Shown: one piece after another, positions 52,977 to 63,705 of the stretch
Numbering within the stretch: position 1 is the first letter of the stretch
Layout: the number at the start of each line of letters is the position of its first letter
Assembly: GCF_003052515.2 (NCBI RefSeq)
Contig: NZ_QARE02000003.1
Coordinates: 248,001-312,000 of the forward strand
Length of the DNA stretch: 64,000 bases
Direction: 5' to 3'
From: Pseudomonas sp. RIT409
Lineage (GTDB): Bacteria > Pseudomonadota > Gammaproteobacteria > Pseudomonadales > Pseudomonadaceae
Position numbers and translations under genes: made by a program
Notes under the pieces: generated by a model
What the model was told of the DNA's origin: nothing
What the model saw: only the letters and a program-made list of their open reading frames with translations
Databases searched by the model: none

Positions 52977-53162
52977 ACGGGTGCCCTTCACAGGGTGAAA
53001 CGGGAAACCGGTGCGTGCAGAGGGCGACTCTGCGCAAGTCCGGTGCTGCCCCCGCAACGGTAAGCGAGCGAAGGATCAGATCCACTGTGTCGGTCAGCGA
53101 TATGGGAAGGCGATTCTTGAAGGCATCTTCGGTGCCCCTCGCAAGCCCGGAGACCGGCCCGA
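52977..53162 (+). promoter_or_regulatory. Cobalamin riboswitch controlling cbtB-cbtA
   Basis: On the plus strand GGGTGCCC, GGGAAACCGGTG, GCCCCCGCAACGGTAAGC, CCACTG, GGGAAGGCG and GCAAGCCCGGAGACCGGCC appear in the order of the B12 element. It is in the leader of cbtB, whose ATG is about 110 bases downstream. About 170 bases separate it from the oppositely directed riboswitch of cobW, leaving room for two divergent promoters. Limits are approximate. Confidence 0.92.
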
Positions 53163-53271
53163 CATTGACACCTGACAAACCCGCGGTGGGCGGGCGCTGT
53201 TGAGTTCGCGACTGACGACCGTCCGTGGCTCGCTTGCGCCTTCCCTACGCCAACACCACGAGGGAACCGCC

Positions 53272-53457
53272 ATGTCGATCAGCACCGCCAGCCATACCGC
53301 CTCTTCTACCAGCACCTTGACCCAACGCCTGACCGCCGCTATCAGCGCCATGGTACTGGGCGCCTGCCTGGTCTACTTCGCGGGTTTCTCTCACATCGCG
53401 GCCGTCCACAATGCCGCACACGATACCCGTCACAGCTCCGCCTTCCCTTGCCATTGA
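53272..53457 (+). CDS. cbtB: CbtB-type cobalt transporter subunit
   Basis: A 61-residue protein with one membrane helix (AAISAMVLGACLVYFAGFSH) and a His-rich C-terminus (HNAAHDTRHSSAFPCH), the hallmark of CbtB. ATG 53272 follows AGGGAA; the longer frame from 53200 runs into the leader. It lies in the riboswitch-controlled operon with cbtA and together they are predicted to import cobalt for B12 synthesis. Confidence 0.9.
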   Translation: MSISTASHTASSTSTLTQRLTAAISAMVLGACLVYFAGFSHIAAVHNAAHDTRHSSAFPCH

Positions 53458-53468
53458 GGTTCGCTCCC

Positions 53469-54188
53469 ATGTTCAAGCGTATCGCTCAAACGGCCGGCTT
53501 CACCGGGCTGCTCGCGGCCCTGATCCTGACGTTGCTGCAAAGTTTCTGGGTCGCGCCGTTGATCCTCAAGGCAGAAACCTACGAAAAGGCTCCGGCCGCC
53601 GAAATGCATGAGCACGAGGAAGGCGCCATGAGCGGCCATGTGCACGATGAGCAAGCCTGGGAGCCGGAGGACGGTTGGCAGCGTGTCCTGTCCACCACCG
53701 GTGGCAACCTGGTCGTCGCGGTCGGGTTCTCGCTCATGCTGGCGGCGCTGTACACCTTGCGCGAGCCCACTGGCGTTCGTCAGGGCGCGCTGTGGGGGTT
53801 GGCCGGTTACGCGGTGTTTGTCCTGGCGCCCACGCTGGGCTTGCCGCCCGAGTTGCCCGGTACGGCAGCGGCTGACCTGACCCAACGACAGATCTGGTGG
53901 ATCGGTACGGCAGCATCCACGGCCGTCGGATTGGCATTGATCGTGTTTGCTCGCGGCGGGTTGTTGAAAGCGCTCGGCGCCGCGATTCTGGTGGTGCCAC
54001 ACGTGATCGGCGCACCGCAGCCGCAGGTGCATGCCGCGCTGGCGCCCGAGGCACTGGAGGCCGAATTCAAAGTGGCTTCGCTGTTGACCAACGCGTTGTT
54101 CTGGGTGGCGATGGGCCTGATCAGCGCGTGGTTGTTCCGCCGCCAGGACGCCCGTCAGACCCAAGCCGGTTTAGACCCCGCGATATGA
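53469..54188 (+). CDS. cbtA: CbtA-type cobalt transporter subunit
   Basis: A 239-residue membrane protein with about five helices. The first helix (GLLAALILTLLQSFWVAPLIL) is followed by a periplasmic His-rich stretch (MHEHEEGAMSGHVHDE) and family sequences GLAGYAVFVLAPTLGLPPEL and RQIWWIGTAASTAVGL. ATG 53469 has GAGG upstream. It starts 11 bases after cbtB and its stop overlaps the cobE start (ATGA). Cobalt import is the predicted role from co-occurrence with B12 riboswitches; it has little direct proof. Confidence 0.9.
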   Translation: MFKRIAQTAGFTGLLAALILTLLQSFWVAPLILKAETYEKAPAAEMHEHEEGAMSGHVHDEQAWEPEDGWQRVLSTTGGNLVVAVGFSLMLAALYTLREPTGVRQGALWGLAGYAVFVLAPTLGLPPELPGTAAADLTQRQIWWIGTAASTAVGLALIVFARGGLLKALGAAILVVPHVIGAPQPQVHAALAPEALEAEFKVASLLTNALFWVAMGLISAWLFRRQDARQTQAGLDPAI

Positions 54189-54631
54189 GCGCACGCCCTC
54201 CTCGACCGGTCCGCGTGATCGGCCTTGGCTGCCAGCGCGGTTGCCCGGCGGAGGTGTTGATGGGGTTGGTCGAAGTCACGCTGCTCGAACATCGGATGGC
54301 CCTGAACGAGATCACCGCCCTCGCCTCCATCGACACCAAGTCCACGGAGGCCGGGTTGCTTGAGCTCGCCGAACACCTTTCACTGCCGTTGCATTTTTTC
54401 GATGCGGGGCAATTGGCGGCTTACGAATCCCGTCTCAGCCACCGCTCGCAGGTCTCCTTCAACCACACTGGCTGCTACGGGGTGGCCGAAAGTTCGGCCC
54501 TGGCGCTGGCCACACACCTGAGTCACCAACCCGCCGAGTTGGTGATCGAACGCCGCCACAGCACGCGTGCGACCCTGGCAATGGCCGTTAGCCGAGCCCG
54601 GGTTTCGCCTTCCTCTTCACTACACGCTTAG
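54185..54631 (+). CDS. cobE: Cobalamin biosynthesis protein CobE (CbiG C-terminal domain)
   Basis: A 148-residue protein of the CobE/CbiG-C family, with the N-terminal IGLGCQRGCPAEVL, the ASIDTKSTEAGLLELAEHL block and a TGCYGVAESSALALA segment. It is thought to help corrin ring synthesis by binding precorrin intermediates. It is translationally coupled to cbtA and followed by cobM, so cobalt uptake and ring synthesis share one riboswitch. Confidence 0.88.
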   Translation: MSARPPRPVRVIGLGCQRGCPAEVLMGLVEVTLLEHRMALNEITALASIDTKSTEAGLLELAEHLSLPLHFFDAGQLAAYESRLSHRSQVSFNHTGCYGVAESSALALATHLSHQPAELVIERRHSTRATLAMAVSRARVSPSSSLHA

Positions 54632-54697
54632 CCCGACGTCTTCGCGAAACATGAGGTTCAACGGGGTCGGCCCCTGCTTCAGCCCTTCGGAGTTTCA

Positions 54698-55444
54698 ATG
54701 ACTGTTTTTTTCATCGGTGCAGGCCCTGGCGATCCTGACCTGATCACCGTCAAAGGCCAGCGTCTGATCCGCACCTGCCCGGTGATCATCTACGCCGGCT
54801 CGCTGGTCCCACCCGCCGTCTTGGAGGGGCATCGAGCGAGCCAGGTGATCAACAGCGCGGCGCTTCACCTCGATCAGATCATCGCCTTGATGAAATCCGC
54901 TCATGCACAAGGCCAGGATGTGGCGCGAGTCCATTCAGGCGACCCTAGCCTCTACGGCGCGATCGGTGAACAGATCCGTTGCCTGCGCACGCTGAACATT
55001 CCATTCGAAATCATCCCGGGGGTCACTGCCACGGCAGCGTGTGCAGCCTTGCTCGGGACCGAACTGACGCTGCCGGACATTTCCCAAAGCGTCATTCTGA
55101 CCCGATACGCCAACAACACCGCCATGCCCGAAGGCGAATCGCTGCACGAGTTGGCTCGGCACCGGGCGACCATGGCCATTCACCTGGGAGTCCAGCACTT
55201 GGCGAACATCGTCGCGGAATTGACCCCGCATTACGGCGCCGACTGCCCGATTGCCGTGATTCATCGGGCCAGTTGGCCTGATCAGGACTGGGCGCAGGGA
55301 ACGCTGGCAGACATCGAAGAAAAGGTGCGAGCCAAGGGCTTCCGCCGCACCGCGCTGATTCTGGTAGGCCGGGTGCTGGGCAATGAAGTGTTCGGGGAGT
55401 CATCGCTGTATCGCGCCGGCCATGCCCATCTGTTCAGGCCTTGA
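54698..55444 (+). CDS. cobM: Precorrin-4 C11-methyltransferase
   Basis: A 248-residue SAM-dependent methyltransferase that methylates C11 of precorrin-4 in aerobic cobalamin synthesis. The N-terminal GAGPGDPDLITVKG, the VHSGDPSLYGAIGEQ segment near residue 78 and the IIPGVTATAACAALLG block near 104 are family hallmarks. It closes the cbtB-cbtA-cobE-cobM operon and is followed by a strong terminator at 55477-55503. Confidence 0.94.
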   Translation: MTVFFIGAGPGDPDLITVKGQRLIRTCPVIIYAGSLVPPAVLEGHRASQVINSAALHLDQIIALMKSAHAQGQDVARVHSGDPSLYGAIGEQIRCLRTLNIPFEIIPGVTATAACAALLGTELTLPDISQSVILTRYANNTAMPEGESLHELARHRATMAIHLGVQHLANIVAELTPHYGADCPIAVIHRASWPDQDWAQGTLADIEEKVRAKGFRRTALILVGRVLGNEVFGESSLYRAGHAHLFRP

Positions 55445-55476
55445 TGCCAGCCATGAGCGCCACCTGACGTAAATGA

Positions 55477-55503
55477 AAATGCCCCGACAAGTCGGGGCAT
55501 TTT
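55477..55503. terminator. Bidirectional intrinsic terminator between cobM and nfuA
   Basis: AAAATGCCCCGAC and GTCGGGGCATTTT form a perfect 13-bp stem with a two-base apex, with A and T tracts on the two sides. It can end both the cobM operon on the plus strand and the nfuA transcript on the minus strand. Confidence 0.9.
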
Positions 55504-55521
55504 GCGCAATGGAGCCGCCAA

Positions 55522-56115
55522 TCAGTAGTAGGCGTTCTCTTTCTGCGTATGGTCGGTCACATCGCGCACGCCGGACAGTTCAGGGATGCGCTCCAGCAGG
55601 GTGCGCTCGATGCCTTCCTTGAGTGTCACATCGGCTTGGCCGCACCCTTGGCAACCACCTCCGAATTGCAGCACCGCAATGTTGCGCTCGTCTTCCTCGA
55701 TCACGTCGATCAGCGTCACCTGACCGCCATGGCTGGCCAGGCCGGGATTGATCTCGGTCTGCAGGTAATAATTGATGCGCTCGTTGATGGGGCTGTCGGC
55801 GTTGACCATAGGCACTTTGGCGTTCGGCGCCTTGATGGTCAGTTGACCGCCCATGCGGTCGGTGGCGTAATCCACCACCGCGTCTTCCAGGAACGCTTCG
55901 CTGAACGAGTCGATCCAGGCGGTGAAGCTTTTCAGGCCGACGGCCTTGTCTTCCGGTTTCTCTTCGCCGGGCTTGCAGTAAGCGATACAGGTTTCAGCGT
56001 ATTGGGTGCCAGGCTGGGTAATAAACACGCGGATGCCGATGCCAGGGGTGTTCTGCTTTTGCAGCAGATCGGCCAGGTAATCGTGGGCGGCATCTGTAAT
56101 CGTAATAGCGGTCAT
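55522..56115 (-). CDS. nfuA: Fe-S biogenesis protein NfuA
   Basis: A 197-residue Fe-S carrier made of a degenerate A-type N-terminal domain (about 1-95, with [20 protein letters not shown]) and a C-terminal NifU domain whose C-x2-C motif is in [14 protein letters not shown] near residue 148. It delivers 4Fe-4S clusters to target enzymes, especially under oxidative stress. ATG 56115 is chosen over an open frame to 56163. It is convergent with cobM across a shared terminator. Confidence 0.94.
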   Translation of the reverse strand: MTAITITDAAHDYLADLLQKQNTPGIGIRVFITQPGTQYAETCIAYCKPGEEKPEDKAVGLKSFTAWIDSFSEAFLEDAVVDYATDRMGGQLTIKAPNAKVPMVNADSPINERINYYLQTEINPGLASHGGQVTLIDVIEEDERNIAVLQFGGGCQGCGQADVTLKEGIERTLLERIPELSGVRDVTDHTQKENAYY

Positions 56116-56212
56116 GAAATTTCCTCGCAGACGTGGGGCGGAGTTTACGCCATTCCACGGCAACTGACAAAGTCCCAGTAATTCGCTCAGGTAATAGCCC
56201 CGATCACTCTTC

Positions 56213-57235
56213 TCAACGCGCCGCGGTGCCCTGCTCGACCGTTCTCCTGCGGTCCAGCCAGCCCTTGAGGCGACGGTACAGACCCTTCTCGATCCATTCG
56301 TAACTCAGCCACGCCCCCAGGGCGATGATCGGCACACACACGGCAAACGCTGCGTAGGGGTTCAGGCCATAGCGCTCGGTTGCCAGCCAGCCCCCGTACA
56401 GCACCAGCACGTGCAACAGGTACACCGAATAGGAGCAATCACCCATGGCTTTGAGCAGTCGGCTGCCGCGTAGGTATGGCTCCAGCGACAGGCACGCCAC
56501 CACGATGACCGCACTGGGCAGCCCCCAGTTGATGATGCGAAGGTCTGGCGGCAATTGCTTGATGGTCAGCAATGCCGCGCCGATGGCCAGCAGCGGCAAC
56601 CACAAGCGTTCGGCGATCCAGCCACGGCGGTACAGGATACCCACGCCGATACCCAGCAGGAATTCGTAGACAATGTCGTTCCCGTAAAACCGGCTGACCA
56701 GCCCCGAGCGCCCCAGCACGTCGGTCACCGCCACCAAGGCTGCGGCGATGATCAACGGGCGCAAGCGTTGCTGGAACAGGAACACCATGGAAAACAGCAC
56801 GTAGAACAGCATTTCGTAGTTCAGTGTCCAGCCGACGTTCAGCGTGGGGTACAAGCCATAACCGCCAGGGTTTTCCGAAGGAATGAACAGCAGCGACAGG
56901 ACAAAACTCTGCCAATCGACCACCTGGTGGGGTAACAAGGGATGGGCCATGACCACCAGCAGCCCCATGGCCAGTGTGTAGAGCCAGTAGGCCGGGACGA
57001 TGCGAATGATGCGATGGAGCATGAAACGGCGAGCGGGAATGTCCTTGTCGACAGTGGAGAGGTAGATCACCAGCCCGCTAATGACGAAAAAGATATCGAC
57101 GCCCACGGCGCCTTTCTCGGTGAAGAAACGGCCAATCGGGCCGCTGGGATGAAAGTCGAAAAAAATCTGCATGAAGTGGTGACATACAACGACCCACGCG
57201 GCGAGTGCCCGCAGGGCTTGAACCGAAATCAACAT
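56213..57235 (-). CDS. Acyltransferase-3 family membrane protein
   Basis: A 340-residue multi-pass acyltransferase of the OafA/ExoZ type, which adds acetyl or other acyl groups to surface sugars. The N-terminus has [20 protein letters not shown] with the conserved R-x10-H pair, then [13 protein letters not shown] and a further set of about ten helices. ATG 57235 has AGAGG upstream; the frame is open to 57364. It stands alone, so its acceptor (lipopolysaccharide, exopolysaccharide or glucan) is not known. Confidence 0.87.
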   Translation of the reverse strand: MLISVQALRALAAWVVVCHHFMQIFFDFHPSGPIGRFFTEKGAVGVDIFFVISGLVIYLSTVDKDIPARRFMLHRIIRIVPAYWLYTLAMGLLVVMAHPLLPHQVVDWQSFVLSLLFIPSENPGGYGLYPTLNVGWTLNYEMLFYVLFSMVFLFQQRLRPLIIAAALVAVTDVLGRSGLVSRFYGNDIVYEFLLGIGVGILYRRGWIAERLWLPLLAIGAALLTIKQLPPDLRIINWGLPSAVIVVACLSLEPYLRGSRLLKAMGDCSYSVYLLHVLVLYGGWLATERYGLNPYAAFAVCVPIIALGAWLSYEWIEKGLYRRLKGWLDRRRTVEQGTAAR

Positions 57236-57431
57236 CTGCAACCTCTTGCTCACACCAGTTTGACCCGCGATCTCAGCCTTCGAAAAGGCCCAGGTCTCGC
57301 GGGGGCGACTCAGGGGTCGGAGTCGATGTCGGGCAAAAGGTTCGCAGGCACTGACGGGCTGCATAATGGCTGCGAGCCATGATTTATCAGGATTTTTCGG
57401 TCAATCGCCCGCCGTGCGCCCGTTTCGGGTG

Positions 57432-59747
57432 TCAGAGATTCTCGTACCGGTTCATGTCCAGCACGCCCGCCTCCTGAGGTTCGGTTTCCTGGATGTACCG
57501 GTCCAAATCGTGGAAGTAGGTCCAGAACAGCGGGTGGCTGCGCCGCACGCCCCAGCGCTCGACGATTTTCTCGAACGCATCCTTGTGGCCGCGAGCCTGT
57601 TCCATCGCATCGACGAATGCAGGGACTTCATTGGCCGGAATGTTGAACATGAAATTCGGGTAGCTGGTGAGTACACCCGGGTAGATGGTCAGGTTGTCCA
57701 GCCCCGGCTCGTAGCGGTAGGCCTCGCCAAGGAGGAATGCGACGTTGGTGTGCGCACGGTTGCGCAGCATGCTGTAGACGATGCGCTTACCCGTGCCGTC
57801 CTGGATGCGCAACATCGTGGCTTCAGGCAATTGATCGATGACCCTGAGCCCTGCAGCCGGCCTTGCCACCAAGCGACTGAGTGCCTGCTCTACGTCACTG
57901 AACACCGGCCCGATACCGGGACGTGAGCAGTACGCGCCGGAACAACGATTGATTGGGTCAGGTGCGACGTTGAGCGTGCCCGCGCGTTCGATCAACTTGC
58001 GTTCGAAATCACGCTGTGGGGCCTTTTCATCCAGCTTCATGCCGGTGGGCGTGTCGTCGTCGATGGCCTGGTAGTCCAGCCACATTTTCAGCTTTCCGCT
58101 GTTCTGGTACCAACTGCCGAGAATATCGTCGCGCGCGTCGGCAGGCATCAGGCGCAGGAAGTTGACCTCGGCGCCATTGCGAATCAGGTCGAAATACAGC
58201 CGCGTCTGAACCTGATGGGAGACGTTGCCGTAGACGTCGAAATTCACCACCAGTTGGTAATACGTGCGCTCCAGCAATGGGTAGTCGAACAGCCAGACGG
58301 TGGTCGGCAGGTCGCCGATCAGGCCTTTGTTGACGGTCGCACTGTCGAAGTGGCGGAAGATGGTAAGCAACGCGTTGTCGTTGCCGGCCCACAGCGTGGC
58401 CCAACCCGGCGGCGGCATGTGCGCGTAGGCGTCCCGGCGCAGGTCCTCATAGGCATTGCGCTTGTTGCGATAGTCGAGCCACAGGCTCAGCACGCTGCCC
58501 ACGTCATCGTTCTGGCCCGGCATCGCCAGCAACGGCGTGGCCTCGGCACGGTAGCCGGCGTCGGTGACGTACCGATCGTGGGCCGGCTCCTGGAACAAGG
58601 CCCAGAAATGGTCGCGGATCACATCCGTTGCGATCTCGCCCCGACAGACCGGCCCTCGAATGAAGGTGCGCACGAAGTATTCGGCGTTATCCAGCATGAA
58701 CTGATAACGCGCCACGGCCGGAATTTCCTTGAAGGTATCGAACGGATTGGCGCGGCGCTGAGGGCCATACCCCGGCAACTCGGTGGCGTGCCAATCGCCG
58801 CTGTAGAACAGCTGCTTGACCCGCGCCAGCTTCTCCGGCCCCATCGGGTAGGTGATGTGGGTCTTGTGCACGATCACGCCTTGCACCGGCATCAGGCGGT
58901 AATAGAACGTCGTGCCCGGATCGTCGTCGGGACGGCGGGTCGCGATCAAGTCCACGGGCTGGCCGCTGGGGGTCCGCGAGCGGACCCACTGGAAGAAGTG
59001 CCCGGGCTCGCCGCCGGTGAAGTAGATGTGCGCCAGGAACAGGTGCTCGTAGAGCCAGCGCGCGACCAGCGCTTGCGTGGAACCCGGGCGGTTGAACAGC
59101 TGCTCCCATTCGGTGATCTGCGCCGCCTCGCCTGCACTTGGCTGCAAAGGCGCCTGCTCCACCGGCGCCCCGGCCGCCAGCCAGCTTTGCAAGGTGTCGT
59201 ACTGCGCGTCCGTCAGCCCGGTCACCGCCAACGGCATGCCTTGCCGCGGATGAGAGGCGGCGTAACCATCGAACTCCTGAGGCAACGGGCACATGTTCTC
59301 CCGGTTGAGTCCAAGCTGGATGTCATCGGGCAGTTTGGCATTGGGCACCAACGGCGTGCGGTGCCCGAACTCCAGCATGCGCGCCATCAACGCCGCCTGA
59401 TTGCTCTGGCCGTCGAGCACCGAGTAAAAGCCTTTCTTGCGCCAGGCCTCCGGGCCCTCGGCATCATAGAAAATCCGCGTTGGCGCAATGGCCTGGCTGC
59501 GCTCCCCTTGGTACACCGGCACCTTGGACGCGCCGCGCAGCACGCCTTCGCCGCTGCCCAGGTTCAACTGGCAGGCCGCGTCGTTGCATGCATGGCAGGC
59601 TACGCATTTCTCGGTAAAGATCGGTTGGATATCACGACTGTAGGAAATTGCCGGGTGAGACGCCGGGGTCGATCCGGAGGGTGACTGCGCGAACGCTGCA
59701 CCGCAGGAAAATACCGCCAAGACAATGGCAAACACGCGATGCAACAT
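57432..59747 (-). CDS. cti: Fatty acid cis/trans isomerase
   Basis: A 771-residue periplasmic heme protein that converts cis to trans unsaturated fatty acids of membrane lipids during solvent or heat stress. The signal peptide (about 1-20) is followed by the cytochrome c-type heme site CVACH at 48-52. The rest, including ITYPMGPEKLARVKQLFYSG and QTRLYFDLIRNGAEVNFLRL, matches Cti. Length is normal for Pseudomonas Cti. It is divergent from metH, and 169 bases between the starts hold both promoters. The enzyme is usually constitutive and controlled by substrate access. Confidence 0.95.
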   Translation of the reverse strand: MLHRVFAIVLAVFSCGAAFAQSPSGSTPASHPAISYSRDIQPIFTEKCVACHACNDAACQLNLGSGEGVLRGASKVPVYQGERSQAIAPTRIFYDAEGPEAWRKKGFYSVLDGQSNQAALMARMLEFGHRTPLVPNAKLPDDIQLGLNRENMCPLPQEFDGYAASHPRQGMPLAVTGLTDAQYDTLQSWLAAGAPVEQAPLQPSAGEAAQITEWEQLFNRPGSTQALVARWLYEHLFLAHIYFTGGEPGHFFQWVRSRTPSGQPVDLIATRRPDDDPGTTFYYRLMPVQGVIVHKTHITYPMGPEKLARVKQLFYSGDWHATELPGYGPQRRANPFDTFKEIPAVARYQFMLDNAEYFVRTFIRGPVCRGEIATDVIRDHFWALFQEPAHDRYVTDAGYRAEATPLLAMPGQNDDVGSVLSLWLDYRNKRNAYEDLRRDAYAHMPPPGWATLWAGNDNALLTIFRHFDSATVNKGLIGDLPTTVWLFDYPLLERTYYQLVVNFDVYGNVSHQVQTRLYFDLIRNGAEVNFLRLMPADARDDILGSWYQNSGKLKMWLDYQAIDDDTPTGMKLDEKAPQRDFERKLIERAGTLNVAPDPINRCSGAYCSRPGIGPVFSDVEQALSRLVARPAAGLRVIDQLPEATMLRIQDGTGKRIVYSMLRNRAHTNVAFLLGEAYRYEPGLDNLTIYPGVLTSYPNFMFNIPANEVPAFVDAMEQARGHKDAFEKIVERWGVRRSHPLFWTYFHDLDRYIQETEPQEAGVLDMNRYENL

Positions 59748-59861
59748 GGAACGAACGTCCTGAGAAGAAAAAACCGGAACGATTCTACCTGTGGCGAGCC
59801 GCCATCAACATGAACAGAATTCATCTAAATCGCGTCACGGTTTAAAAGCGTGCAGGTTTGC

Positions 59862-59867
59862 TATTAT
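59862..59867 (+). promoter_or_regulatory. Possible metH -10 box
   Basis: TATTAT lies 49 bases before the metH ATG in an AT-rich stretch of the cti/metH intergenic region. The corresponding -35 region near 59840 (GTTTAA) is a weak match. No MetR-type palindrome was found by eye. Confidence 0.3.
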
Positions 59868-59916
59868 TTCGCACCTTTCATCGTCATCTTTTCGCTTTTG
59901 TCTTCCAGGTAGGCCT

Positions 59917-62900
59917 ATGTCCGATCGCAACGCGCGTCTCAAAGCACTCCATCAAGCGCTCAACGAGCGCATTCTGATTCTGGATGGCGGCATGGGCACC
60001 ATGATCCAGAGCTTTCGCCTGGAGGAAGAAGATTACCGCGGCAAACGCTTCGCCGACTGGCCAAGCGACGTCAAGGGCAACAACGACCTGCTGGTCCTCA
60101 CGCGCCCCGACGTCATCGGCGCCATTGAGAAAGAATACCTGGACGCCGGTGCGGACATCCTCGAAACCAACACCTTCAACGCCACGCAAGTGTCCCAGGC
60201 CGACTACGGCATGGAAGCGCTGGTCTATGAGCTGAACGTGGAAGGCGCGCGCCTCGCCCGCCAGGTGGCGGACGCCAAGACGCTCGAAACCCCCGACAAG
60301 CCGCGCTTCGTCGCCGGCGTTCTCGGCCCGACCAGCCGCACCTGCTCGCTGTCGCCCGACGTCAATAATCCGGGCTATCGCAACGTCACGTTCGACGAAC
60401 TGGTCGAGAACTACACCGAAGCCACCAAAGGGCTGATCGAGGGCGGTGCGGACATGATCCTCATCGAAACCATCTTCGACACCTTGAACGCCAAGGCGGC
60501 GATCTTCGCCGTACAAGGGGTGTTCGACGAATTAGGCTTCGAGCTGCCGATCATGATTTCCGGCACCATCACCGACGCCTCGGGCCGCACCCTCTCCGGC
60601 CAGACCACCGAAGCATTCTGGAACTCGGTGCGTCACGCCAAGCCGATTTCCGTGGGCCTGAACTGCGCCTTGGGCGCCAGCGAGCTGCGTCCGTACCTGG
60701 AAGAACTGTCGAACAAAGCCGACACCCACGTATCCGCCCACCCGAACGCCGGTCTACCGAACGAATTCGGCGAGTACGACGAATCTCCGGCAGAAATGGC
60801 CAAAGTGGTCGAAGAGTTCGCCCAGAGCGGCTTCCTAAACATCGTCGGTGGCTGCTGTGGCACTACCCCGGCGCACATCAAGGCCATCGCCAACGCCGTG
60901 GCCAACTACATGCCGCGTGCCATTCCGGACATTCCGAAAGCCTGTCGTCTGTCGGGCCTTGAGCCTTTCACCATCGATCGTCAGTCGTTGTTCGTCAACG
61001 TCGGCGAGCGCACCAACATCACCGGTTCCGCCAAGTTCGCCCGGCTGATTCGGGAAGACAATTACACCGAAGCGCTGGAAGTCGCTCTGCAGCAGGTCGA
61101 GGCCGGCGCGCAGGTGATCGACATCAACATGGACGAAGGCATGCTGGATTCGAAGAAGGCGATGGTCACCTTCCTCAACCTGATTGCCGGCGAACCGGAC
61201 ATTTCCCGCGTGCCGATCATGATCGACTCGTCGAAATGGGAGGTGATCGAAGCCGGCCTCAAGTGCATCCAGGGCAAGGGCATCGTCAACTCGATCAGCA
61301 TGAAAGAAGGCGTCGAGCAGTTCATCCATCACGCCAAATTGTGCAAGCGCTACGGCGCAGCGGTGGTGGTCATGGCGTTCGACGAGGCCGGTCAGGCCGA
61401 CACCGAGGCGCGCAAGAAAGAGATCTGCAAGCGCTCCTACGACATCCTGGTCAATGAGGTCGGCTTCCCACCAGAAGACATCATCTTCGACCCGAACATC
61501 TTTGCCATCGCCACCGGCATCGAGGAGCACGACAACTACGCCGTCGATTTCATCAATGCCTGCGCCTACATTCGTGATGAATTGCCCTATGCGCTGACCT
61601 CGGGCGGCGTGTCCAACGTGTCGTTCTCGTTCCGGGGCAACAACCCGGTGCGCGAGGCGATCCACTCGGTCTTCCTGCTGCACGCGATCCGCAATGGGCT
61701 GACCATGGGCATCGTCAACGCCGGTCAGCTTGAAATCTATGACGAGATCCCGGTCAAGCTGCGCGACGCGGTGGAGGATGTGGTGCTCAACCGCACCGAT
61801 GACGGCACCGAAGTGCTGCTGGCCATCGCCGACGAATTCAAGGGTGATGGTTCAGTCAAGGAAGCCGAGACCGAGGAATGGCGCGGCTGGGAGGTCAATG
61901 AGCGCCTCAAGCATGCGCTTGTCAAGGGCATCACCACCCACATCGTCGAAGACACCGAGGCCTCGCGCCTGACCTTCGCCCGGCCGATCGAAGTCATCGA
62001 AGGCCCGCTGATGGCGGGGATGAACGTGGTCGGCGACCTGTTCGGCTCGGGCAAGATGTTTCTGCCTCAGGTGGTGAAATCGGCCCGGGTGATGAAGCAG
62101 GCCGTGGCGCACCTCATCCCCTTCATCGAAGCGGAAAAAGGCGACAAGCCGGAAGCCAAGGGCAAAATCCTCATGGCTACGGTGAAAGGCGACGTGCATG
62201 ACATCGGCAAGAACATCGTTGGCGTGGTGCTGGGCTGTAACGGCTACGACATCGTCGACCTCGGCGTCATGGTGCCTGCAGAGAAGATCCTGCAGGTGGC
62301 CAAGGAGGAAAAATGCGACATCATCGGCCTTTCCGGCCTGATTACGCCGTCGCTGGACGAGATGGTCCACGTAGCCCGCGAAATGCAGCGCCAGGATTTC
62401 CATCTCCCGCTGATGATCGGCGGTGCTACCACGTCGAAAGCCCACACCGCGGTCAAGATCGAACCGAAGTACAGCAATGATGCGGTCGTGTACGTCACCG
62501 ACGCTTCTCGCGCCGTGGGTGTTGCTACGCAGCTGCTGTCCAAGGAGCTCAAAGCCGGGTTCATCGAGAAAACCCGCGCCGAGTACGTGGAGGTTCGCGA
62601 ACGCACCTCCGCGCGTAGCGCCCGCACCGAACGCCTGAGCTACAGTGCGGCCATCGCCAAGAAGCCTCAGTTCGACTGGGCCGCTTATGCCCCCGTCAAG
62701 CCGACCTTCACTGGCACCCGGGTGCTGGAAGACATCGATTTGAACGTGCTGGTGGATTACATCGACTGGACGCCGTTCTTCATTTCATGGGATCTGGCCG
62801 GCAAATACCCGCGCATCCTCACCGACGAGGTGGTGGGCGAAGCAGCGACCGTACTGTTTGCGGATGCACAGGAAATGCTGCGCAAGCTGATCGACGAGAA

Positions 62901-63627
62901 ACTGATCCGTGGTCGGGCTGTGTTTGGCTTCTGGCCGGCCAATCAAGTCGATCATGACGATATCCAACTGTTCGACGACCACGGCCAGCCTCTGGCGAAG
63001 TTGCATCACCTGCGTCAGCAGACGATCAAGACCGATGGCAAGCCAAACTTTTCCCTCGCCGACTTCGTCGCACCGAAAGACAGCGGCGTGACGGATTATG
63101 TGGGGGGCTTCATCACCACCGCGGGCATCGGTGCCGAAGAAGTGGCCAAGGCCTATCAGGACAAGGGCGACGACTACAACGCGATCATGGTCAAGGCCCT
63201 GGCCGACCGCCTCGCGGAAGCCTGCGCAGAATGGCTGCACCAGGAAGTGCGCAAAACCTGGTGGGGTTACGCCAGGGATGAGCAACTGGACAACGAAGCC
63301 TTGATCAAGGAGCAGTATGTCGGCATCCGCCCGGCCCCCGGCTACCCGGCGTGCCCGGACCACACCGAAAAAGGCGTGCTGTTCGATCTGCTCGATCCGA
63401 CGCAGGGCGATGGCAAGCCTGGCATCAGCGGTGTGTTTCTCACCGAGCACTACGCGATGTTCCCGGCAGCGGCGGTGAGTGGCTGGTACTTCGCTCATCC
63501 ACAGGCCCAGTACTTCGCCGTGGGCAAGGTGGACAAGGATCAGGTCGAAAGTTACAACGCCCGCAAAGGCCAGGAGATGCGCGTCACCGAACGTTGGCTA
63601 GCGCCGAATCTGGGGTATGACGAGTAA
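59917..63627 (+). CDS. metH: Cobalamin-dependent methionine synthase
   Basis: A 1236-residue modular enzyme that moves a methyl group from methyltetrahydrofolate to homocysteine through methylcobalamin. In order: homocysteine domain (about 1-330, zinc cysteines in GGCCGTT near 315), pterin domain (about 360-620, with [15 protein letters not shown]), B12-binding cap and Rossmann module (about 650-900, with the cobalt-ligand motif [11 protein letters not shown]) and the reactivation domain (to the end, with [15 protein letters not shown]). ATG 59917 is chosen; the open frame to 59791 adds unrelated residues. Its cofactor is the product of the cob genes a few kilobases to the left. Confidence 0.96.
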   Translation: MSDRNARLKALHQALNERILILDGGMGTMIQSFRLEEEDYRGKRFADWPSDVKGNNDLLVLTRPDVIGAIEKEYLDAGADILETNTFNATQVSQADYGMEALVYELNVEGARLARQVADAKTLETPDKPRFVAGVLGPTSRTCSLSPDVNNPGYRNVTFDELVENYTEATKGLIEGGADMILIETIFDTLNAKAAIFAVQGVFDELGFELPIMISGTITDASGRTLSGQTTEAFWNSVRHAKPISVGLNCALGASELRPYLEELSNKADTHVSAHPNAGLPNEFGEYDESPAEMAKVVEEFAQSGFLNIVGGCCGTTPAHIKAIANAVANYMPRAIPDIPKACRLSGLEPFTIDRQSLFVNVGERTNITGSAKFARLIREDNYTEALEVALQQVEAGAQVIDINMDEGMLDSKKAMVTFLNLIAGEPDISRVPIMIDSSKWEVIEAGLKCIQGKGIVNSISMKEGVEQFIHHAKLCKRYGAAVVVMAFDEAGQADTEARKKEICKRSYDILVNEVGFPPEDIIFDPNIFAIATGIEEHDNYAVDFINACAYIRDELPYALTSGGVSNVSFSFRGNNPVREAIHSVFLLHAIRNGLTMGIVNAGQLEIYDEIPVKLRDAVEDVVLNRTDDGTEVLLAIADEFKGDGSVKEAETEEWRGWEVNERLKHALVKGITTHIVEDTEASRLTFARPIEVIEGPLMAGMNVVGDLFGSGKMFLPQVVKSARVMKQAVAHLIPFIEAEKGDKPEAKGKILMATVKGDVHDIGKNIVGVVLGCNGYDIVDLGVMVPAEKILQVAKEEKCDIIGLSGLITPSLDEMVHVAREMQRQDFHLPLMIGGATTSKAHTAVKIEPKYSNDAVVYVTDASRAVGVATQLLSKELKAGFIEKTRAEYVEVRERTSARSARTERLSYSAAIAKKPQFDWAAYAPVKPTFTGTRVLEDIDLNVLVDYIDWTPFFISWDLAGKYPRILTDEVVGEAATVLFADAQEMLRKLIDEKLIRGRAVFGFWPANQVDHDDIQLFDDHGQPLAKLHHLRQQTIKTDGKPNFSLADFVAPKDSGVTDYVGGFITTAGIGAEEVAKAYQDKGDDYNAIMVKALADRLAEACAEWLHQEVRKTWWGYARDEQLDNEALIKEQYVGIRPAPGYPACPDHTEKGVLFDLLDPTQGDGKPGISGVFLTEHYAMFPAAAVSGWYFAHPQAQYFAVGKVDKDQVESYNARKGQEMRVTERWLAPNLGYDE

Positions 63628-63705
63628 CGGCTGGACAGACAAGTCGGTCGGCCCCGCTGACCGCGGAGCTCCGCGCTGAACATCGGTGTCTCTTCAGTGA
63701 CCGGT

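Noticed and set aside
58215..59684. 489-residue plus-strand frame over cti
   Set aside because: Antisense to a full-length Cti with signal peptide and heme motif; no family features of its own.
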